Assembly (NCBI GenBank): GCA_021292105.1
Contig: CM037870.1
Span: 15,967,234-16,031,233, forward strand
Direction of reading: 5' to 3'
DNA from: Anadara kagoshimensis
Lineage: Eukaryota > Mollusca > Bivalvia > Arcoida > Arcidae
DNA: 64,000 nucleotides
Positions 60,101-64,000 of this stretch are shown here, in pieces; the first letter of the stretch is position 1; each line of letters starts with the position of its first letter. Under the pieces are notes generated by a model, which was not told where the DNA came from, ran no database searches, and saw only the letters and a list, made by a program, of their open reading frames with translations. The position numbers and the translations under genes were made by a program.

Positions 60101-63036
60101 CTAAAAAAGTATATAATACAAACTGATCTTAAACGTAGTTGACTTAAGTAATAGTGTTTAACGTTCCAGTCAAGAATACTTCATTTATATCGAGATATCT
60201 CGAGCTATAGGCGAAGGCACAGAAATTTTGCCGGTGCGTCGCGCTGATGGCATTATACAGAAGAATTCTTTATCAAGTGCAACTTGACACGGGACCTCGT
60301 TTATTTTAAGTTCCCATCCGAAAGAACCGTGACTTTCAAATTGTAATGCCAAGTACTTGGCGAAAGAAAGTCTTGTGTCAGACGGTCTCACTCAGACCCG
60401 GTCGGGGTTCGAACCTACGACCTCTAATTTACAAAGCAAGCACTCTACAAGCTGCGCTACCGCAGTGCTTTTTATCTTAAACGGAAAGATCAAGGTACAG
60501 GGGCGTAGATAGGAACCAATTATAACCGAAGCAAAAATTAGAAGCTTCGAAAGCGCTTCAAACCAAGAAGAAAAACAAATAAAACAACTTAGTAACTCAA
60601 GTTTCACTCAAGATTTTCATTGCGTCAGTCGTCGAAAAGACAGCAGTTTATTAACAGTGACTAACGTGCAAAATGTGGTGGTACCTTTGAAATAAAAAAT
60701 ACGAAATGGTCTGGAAAATTCAAAACTAATTCTTCAATGTGACACCAAAACTCCTTTTACAACAAGCGATTAACTCTTTGGTACATTTAACATAATATTT
60801 TCATATTTTGAGTATTAATTATTTTTATCCTTTTCTATTTTTTCGTGTTTCTGTGAAAAAAATATAATACGACTGATTTTTACCGAGGCAGTTGCCTCAG
60901 TTGCCTCATAGTAAGCTACGCCTCTGAGGTATGAATGTTAATGTCTTCTAAAACACGATAATAAATAAACTATGTCACAGTAATACATTTTCCACATTCA
61001 AAATCAGTAATTTAATAGAATTTTAATATTTGTTAGCAATAACTGTCTATTATTGACAGATATAAACTATTGTCTAAATTTACTTCCAGGTAAAATTTGA
61101 AATGTCTCAAATACAAAGGTATACTCGCTCATGCAAAGTATTACTGTAGCTAAATTTGGTAAAATATATTTTGGCCGTTCAACATCTTGAAAACATTTTT
61201 GGTTTCATAATTTCATAGTCCAAGCACTACTGATGAGGAATTGTATTCCAAAACGGCCGTCAAAACGTGCTGTGAAATTAAAACTGGTATAATATGTAAT
61301 ATATTACAATTAAACCAAACATACTTATCCATGTCCGAATCATATTTCAAAAGCAAAGTAAAAACTTTGGAACTGACAAGTCATGTTAGACACCAGGGAA
61401 GTGAGGTCGTGTGCTCCGAATGGTAAACTTATCTGAAACAGAAATACCCCCATCAAATGATATTGCTTCTAAGAACCACGAAAATAAATGGTTTTACAGT
61501 AACACATTTTTACAATCAAAATCAGAAAATAAGTGTCCTAGGCTAGTGTATACTTTTGTGATTTTTAAATCTCAGGATTTCTTCGCTGTATCTATAGTAT
61601 TTTGATATTTGTTAGAAAGACCATATCAAATCAAAAGCAAACATACCAATTCATGTCTAAGACAAAATCCCAAAGCAAAGTAAAAACTTTGAAGCTGGCA
61701 AATTAGATTAAAAACGCAAACTTTTTCCAGGGAAGTGAGACCGGGTGCTCCGGAAATGTATGTACCTCCTGTTTAGCTAGCTACATGCGCCACGTGTGTA
61801 ATCAAAATTAGGAATGAAAGGAACCTGGGGCTATTGAACGTTAAATATATACAAGGTAATTTTTATACAAAGACATAAAAAAAACTTTTGAAATTTTAAC
61901 ATACTGTTCATTTTCTGTTTCAGTTAGTATGCCCACATTTGAAGATAAGATTCCAGTATATTGTTTAGGAGACTACTATAATGAAATATCTTACAGTGAG
62001 AATTTTTTTAAAAACTCGTATAATAGAAATGCAGAAAGAATGAAGAAAGTAAGATTTCTACTTGTTCATCGCTCGGTTTGTATTCGTACACATTCAGTAG
62101 CGTCCATTCTGTTTGAGTCCAAATGTCCTTGGAGAGTGCACCTGTCAATTGGAAATGAAGTACTTATGGTGAGTAACATGACTTATCGTTGTGACTTGAA
62201 AAAAATCAGAAAGTGTTTGCCATGTTTATCTTAACTTGTCAGTTTCAAAGTTTTTACTTTGCTTCATGTTTGTGATTCAGACATGGAGAAGTATGTTTGT
62301 TTTTGAATATGAAAGAAAGAGATTACTTTGAAAAATGATATTCCATCATGCTATTATTATATTCTTTCATTCTCAATTCAGATTTCATATGTGGCGGTTG
62401 ACACTGCCTAACAGGAGGTGCTCACTTTCCGGATCATCCATCTCACTTCCTTGGAAAGTTAGCGTATTTAACTCATTTTGCAAGTTTCAAATAAAAAAGA
62501 TAAATTATGTGTATTATGATTAAAAAAACACATTGTTTCATGTTTTTGGCACTAGAATATGGGACATTCTTTTTACAACCAGCCAAGGTTATATTGAAGT
62601 TGGTGGTTTAGAAAATGGTCAGATCTGCGGGAAAACTGAAAACATTCTCAGTTTGCTCTTCTCGAGTAGGATTATAATTTAGGAGATGAGAGGCATTGTG
62701 ATATGTAAAATGACGCTTGAGATTATTCGGCCTTCACTAAGGCTTTGTCGAATATAAGATCTGTAAAACATATTAATGTAACTCTTCATAACGATTATAT
62801 AAATGTTCTTTCGATGTTTTTTCAGGTTCTCAAGTGTATGGGAACATATGATTACTGGTGTTTACCAAAAGAATGGATTAAAAAATCTCGTGAATTATTG
62901 GAAATTTCTTTCGAATCTGTAGATAATAGAACTTTTTTTACGTCTTATTCAATTAAGATAACAACTAATGAATCTTACTCCTCATATGGTCAGTATAGAT
63001 GCCCGTATGAGACAACCACAGCAACAGTGCCAACAA
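57037..63036 (+). CDS. Unrecognised secreted or type I membrane protein with duplicated two-exon module; continues past the window
   Basis: Joined exons: 57037-57106, 58322-58575, 59809-59998, 61924-62168, 62826-63036; phases 1, 0, 1, 0, 1 at successive junctions, 970 nt, open at the end. Exon 1 begins MNDITYICLLCFLLNSIVHI, a typical signal peptide. Exons 2+3 and 4+5 form two modules of about 150 residues, each bounded by phase-1 introns and split by a phase-0 intron. Each module has a Cys, then V-x-(F/H)-x-I, a Leu/Val run, L-x-C and a Trp a few residues on. Predicted N-glycosylation sites (NRT, NIS, NTS, NLS, NRT, NES) fit an extracellular protein. After module 2 comes ETTTATVPT, the start of a Thr-rich linker. 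I do not recognise the family and assign no function. Confidence 0.8.
57139..57400 (+). repeat. GGCCGTTTCGGAA repeat family, copy 2
   Basis: TTACACCAGTTTTAATTTTA, GACGACCGTTTCGGAATATA, CTACCCAAAGGACC and AACTTGCAGGAAATTTAGAC. It starts 32 bp after the signal-peptide exon. Confidence 0.85.
57463..57672 (+). CDS. Short ORF of unknown status, partly repeat-derived
   Basis: ATG to TAA, 69 residues (KLFEGLDNSRLAIEVNTNN, YVAFKRTFNNNEIVLISDLN). The nucleotide sequence at its start matches the right extension of the ~240-bp repeat at 44990-45050, and its middle resembles 59390-59440, so it is probably an open stretch of a longer repeat consensus. It has no splice sites in frame with the neighbouring gene. 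Confidence 0.2.
   Translation: MTAIKLFEGLDNSRLAIEVNTNNKMRYTIDKQNTDYVAFKRTFNNNEIVLISDLNTCIGHNFSVYFKAV
57954..58150 (+). repeat. ~240-bp repeat family, copy 6
   Basis: AATCAAAACAAACTTACTAA, GGGAAGTGAGACCGGATGCT, AGCTAGCTAAAGCCGCCATG, AAAGGAACATGGAACTATGG. In intron 1 of the secreted-protein gene. Confidence 0.85.
58322..58575 (+). CDS. Exon 2: module 1, first half
   Basis: Acceptor TTTACTTTCAG, donor AAG|GTAAGT. Encodes DIESHVCYPAINRTQHYYYT, KCIFEFQLRNRGAIFIEY, YRICRIISSVTFKIDKEGL. Three Cys and three potential N-glycosylation sites. Confidence 0.85.
58588..58755 (+). repeat. ~240-bp repeat family, copy 7 (truncated)
   Basis: ATTACTAATCCATATCAAAATC, AAGTAAAAACTC, AAAGTGAGGCTGGGTGCTCC. Starts 13 bp after exon 2's donor. 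Confidence 0.75.
59090..59236 (-). repeat. ~240-bp repeat family, copy 8
   Basis: GGGAGTGCTTATCC, AGAGCACCTGGTCTCACTTG, TTTTTTACTTTGC, GATTGTGATTTGTG in reverse orientation. Confidence 0.75.
59437..59625 (+). repeat. ~43-bp tandem repeat, about 4.5 units
   Basis: GGACTTAAGTCAAAAGTTTA and GTTTTCATGGCGTCATA recur in each unit. GACTTAAGTC is a 10-bp palindrome. Confidence 0.9.
59640..59786 (-). repeat. ~240-bp repeat family, copy 9
   Basis: AACATGAAAACTATGAGACG, CTAGCTAGCTAAACAGAGG, TTTCCGGAACACC, GTGATTGTGATTTGAGCATC. Ends about 20 bp before exon 3, so it supplies part of the branch-point region. Confidence 0.75.
59809..59998 (+). CDS. Exon 3: module 1, second half
   Basis: Acceptor CTTTACTTTTTCAG, donor A|GTAAGT. 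Encodes TLNCWDTGQWTVPWPW, VVVEMNLSVDE and VHMRVFVGNYPRLMSQRY. Rich in Trp; alternates hydrophobic and polar residues as in beta strands. Confidence 0.85.
60150..60478 (-). mobile_element. Type I SINE, near full length, reverse orientation
   Basis: AGTGTTTAACGTTCCAGTCA, GACACGGGACCTCG, TTAAGTTCCCATCCGAAAGA, CGGTCGGGGTTCGAACC (box B complement) and CAAGCTGCGCTACCGCAGTG. The best preserved copy in the window. In intron 3. Confidence 0.85.
61081..61300 (-). repeat. GGCCGTTTCGGAA repeat family, copy 3
   Basis: Reverse orientation: TACTGATGAGGAATTGTATT, CCAAAACGGCCGTC, AATTAAAACTGGTATAATAT. Confidence 0.8.
61316..61425 (+). repeat. ~240-bp repeat family, copy 10 (truncated)
   Basis: ATACTTATCCATGTCCGAAT, AAAGCAAAGTAAAAACTTTG, CAGGGAAGTGAGG and GTGCTCCG. 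Abuts copy 3 of the other family. Confidence 0.8.
61626..61872 (+). repeat. ~240-bp repeat family, copy 11 (complete)
   Basis: AATCAAAAGCAAACATACCA through GGAACCTGGGGCTATTGAAC. Ends about 50 bp before exon 4. Confidence 0.85.
61924..62168 (+). CDS. Exon 4: module 2, first half
   Basis: Acceptor TTTTCTGTTTCAG, donor ATG|GTGAGT. Encodes ISMPTFEDKIPVYCLGDYYN, RFLLVHRSVCI and KCPWRVHLSIGNEVLM. Phase 1 in, 0 out, like exon 2. Confidence 0.85.
62232..62490 (-). repeat. Two truncated copies of the ~240-bp repeat
   Basis: 62232-62306 holds the end part (TCAGTTTCAAAGTTTTTACT, GTTTGTTTTTGA) and 62388-62490 the other part (CAGGAGGTGCTCACTTTCCG, TCTCACTTCCTTGG). The order is not that of one intact copy, so they are separate or rearranged insertions. 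Confidence 0.7.
62826..63036 (+). CDS. Exon 5: module 2, second half, then Thr-rich linker
   Basis: Acceptor CGATGTTTTTTCAG, donor A|GTAAGT. Encodes VLKCMGTYDYWCLPKEW, RELLEISFESVDNRTFF, YRCPYETTTATVPT. Phase 0 in, 1 out, like exon 3. The gene continues beyond the window. Confidence 0.85.
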
Positions 63037-63132
63037 GTAAGTAATCATATAAGTCAATAGCGATATTTCAATTTGTTGATCTCCTATCCGGATTTTATAA
63101 GAAGTATTCGTAGAGTTATGTATTGGTATTTA

Positions 63133-63330
63133 ACCCCCCCCTCCCGTGAAGATTCTGCTTCTCTAACAGAGGTTGACAGTTTTGGTGTACCCGTAGAAAA
63201 GTACAGACTTCTGATAGCAAACTGAGAAATGTCCCCATACCAAGATCTACTCTACTATAGGATTCAAACCTTGGCGACGAGAAGGGCTGTGATCTGTAAG
63301 TGTGTGCTTTAGACCACTGGAACCTTGGCT
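63133..63330 (-). mobile_element. Type II SINE, reverse orientation
   Basis: TTTAACCCCCCCCTCCCGTG start region, TAGGATTCAAACCTTGGCG (box B complement), GAGAAGGGCTGTGATCTGTA and GCTTTAGACCACTGG (box A side). Confidence 0.65.
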
Positions 63331-63720
63331 ATGAGATTTGTAAGGATGAACGTCAGACCACTGGAACCTTGGCGATGAGATCTGTAACGTCGAGCTTCAG
63401 CCTACTAGAACCTTGATGATGAGATCTGTAATAACGAGCTTCAGACCACTCATCCACTGGAACATATTATAAAAGAATTAAGAAATCTAAATAGGCGATG
63501 AAAATGTCTGTGATCTGTAAGGATGTGCTTCAAATCACTGGAAACTGTACGGACGGATTTCAGACCACTGGAACCTTGGCAATGAGATCTGTTACGACGA
63601 GCTTCAGACCACTGGAACCTTGGCGATGAGATCTGTAAGGATGTGCTTCAGACCACTGGAACCTTGGCAATGAGATCTGTAAGGACGAGTTTCAGACCAC
63701 TCGTCCACTGGAACCTGTTA
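63300..63720 (+). repeat. 44-bp tandem array born from the SINE's tRNA-like head
   Basis: Units carry AGACCACTGGAACCTTGGCG, ATGAGATCTGTAA and GACGAGCTTC. Starts at 63313, 63357 and 63401 (44-bp period), then variants to ~63720. The unit equals the box A-box B part of the adjacent type II SINE. A spacer with CATCCACTGGAAC...TATAAAA occurs twice (63451, 63700), giving a higher-order repeat. Confidence 0.85.
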
Positions 63721-64000
63721 TAAAAAATATAGAAGTCTATCTCTAATCATCAGGTACACTTAAACCTCTGACAAGCGTCGCAGAAACCTTCTTATTTAGT
63801 TCAACTTAAAATGTACTTCTCTAGTAACAGCATTGCATACAAAAACTGTAAACATTCTAAGAGCTCATGGCCAAATAAAAAAGAAACAAAATAGAATCTA
63901 ATTGTTTATGGTAACCTTGATAGATGTTGTTTGTATCCATCTCAATCCTGATAATAAGGATAAAATCGGTTAACGAATTATTATTGTCTAGTAAGAAAGG
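63721..64000. other. No feature seen
   Basis: AT-rich intronic sequence; no exon or repeat recognised. Confidence 0.4.

Noticed and set aside
60392..60607. Minus-strand ORF ending with a GSNP-like stretch
   Set aside because: Read-through of the SINE tRNA-like head (box B encodes this string in many SINE artefacts).

Overview
This is AT-rich, intron-rich animal DNA. No operons, ribosome-binding sites or long uninterrupted bacterial-style genes are visible. Most bases belong to mobile or tandem repeats. The repeat types (tRNA-derived SINEs, small TIR elements, Helentron/pearl-like elements with internal tandem cores) and an invertebrate-style ADAM17 suggest a mollusc, probably a bivalve; this is inference, because no rRNA or mitochondrial marker is present.

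Two real genes can be read, both on the + strand. (1) 25501-45310: the 3' two thirds of an ADAM17/TACE-like membrane metalloprotease (sheddase). It has 14 exons including a proposed 6-nt microexon, 1323 nt in all, with compatible phases throughout and a stop at 45308-45310. The exons run from the late catalytic domain through zinc site, disintegrin and membrane-proximal domains, stalk helix and transmembrane helix to a tail of about 72 residues. Signal peptide, prodomain and early catalytic exons were not found in the first 25 kb. (2) 57037-63036 and onward past the window: an unrecognised secreted or type I membrane protein, with a signal-peptide exon followed by two copies of a two-exon cysteine-containing module and the start of a Thr-rich stretch.

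Layout: 1-385 is the C-terminus of a LINE ORF2. 3775-5690 is an 88-bp satellite. 8347-13132 is bounded by two ~0.7-kb inverted arms and holds one orphan exon candidate. 13.6-15.4 kb has two RFX-like palindromes, SINEs and a nested palindrome. 21247-23247 and 28374-32280 are two related elements with ~145-bp tandem cores full of nuclear-receptor-type motifs; the second lies inside two further elements. 24174-25014 is a hAT element with an exact 8-bp target duplication and a lone BED-finger ORF. 45.7-57 kb is intergenic and repeat-rich. A ~240-bp repeat family is concentrated from 43 kb to the end, including the introns of the second gene.

The most notable point: without the 6-nt microexon at 34846-34851 the ADAM17-like protein lacks the catalytic Glu of HExxH; with it the motif is restored exactly and in frame.
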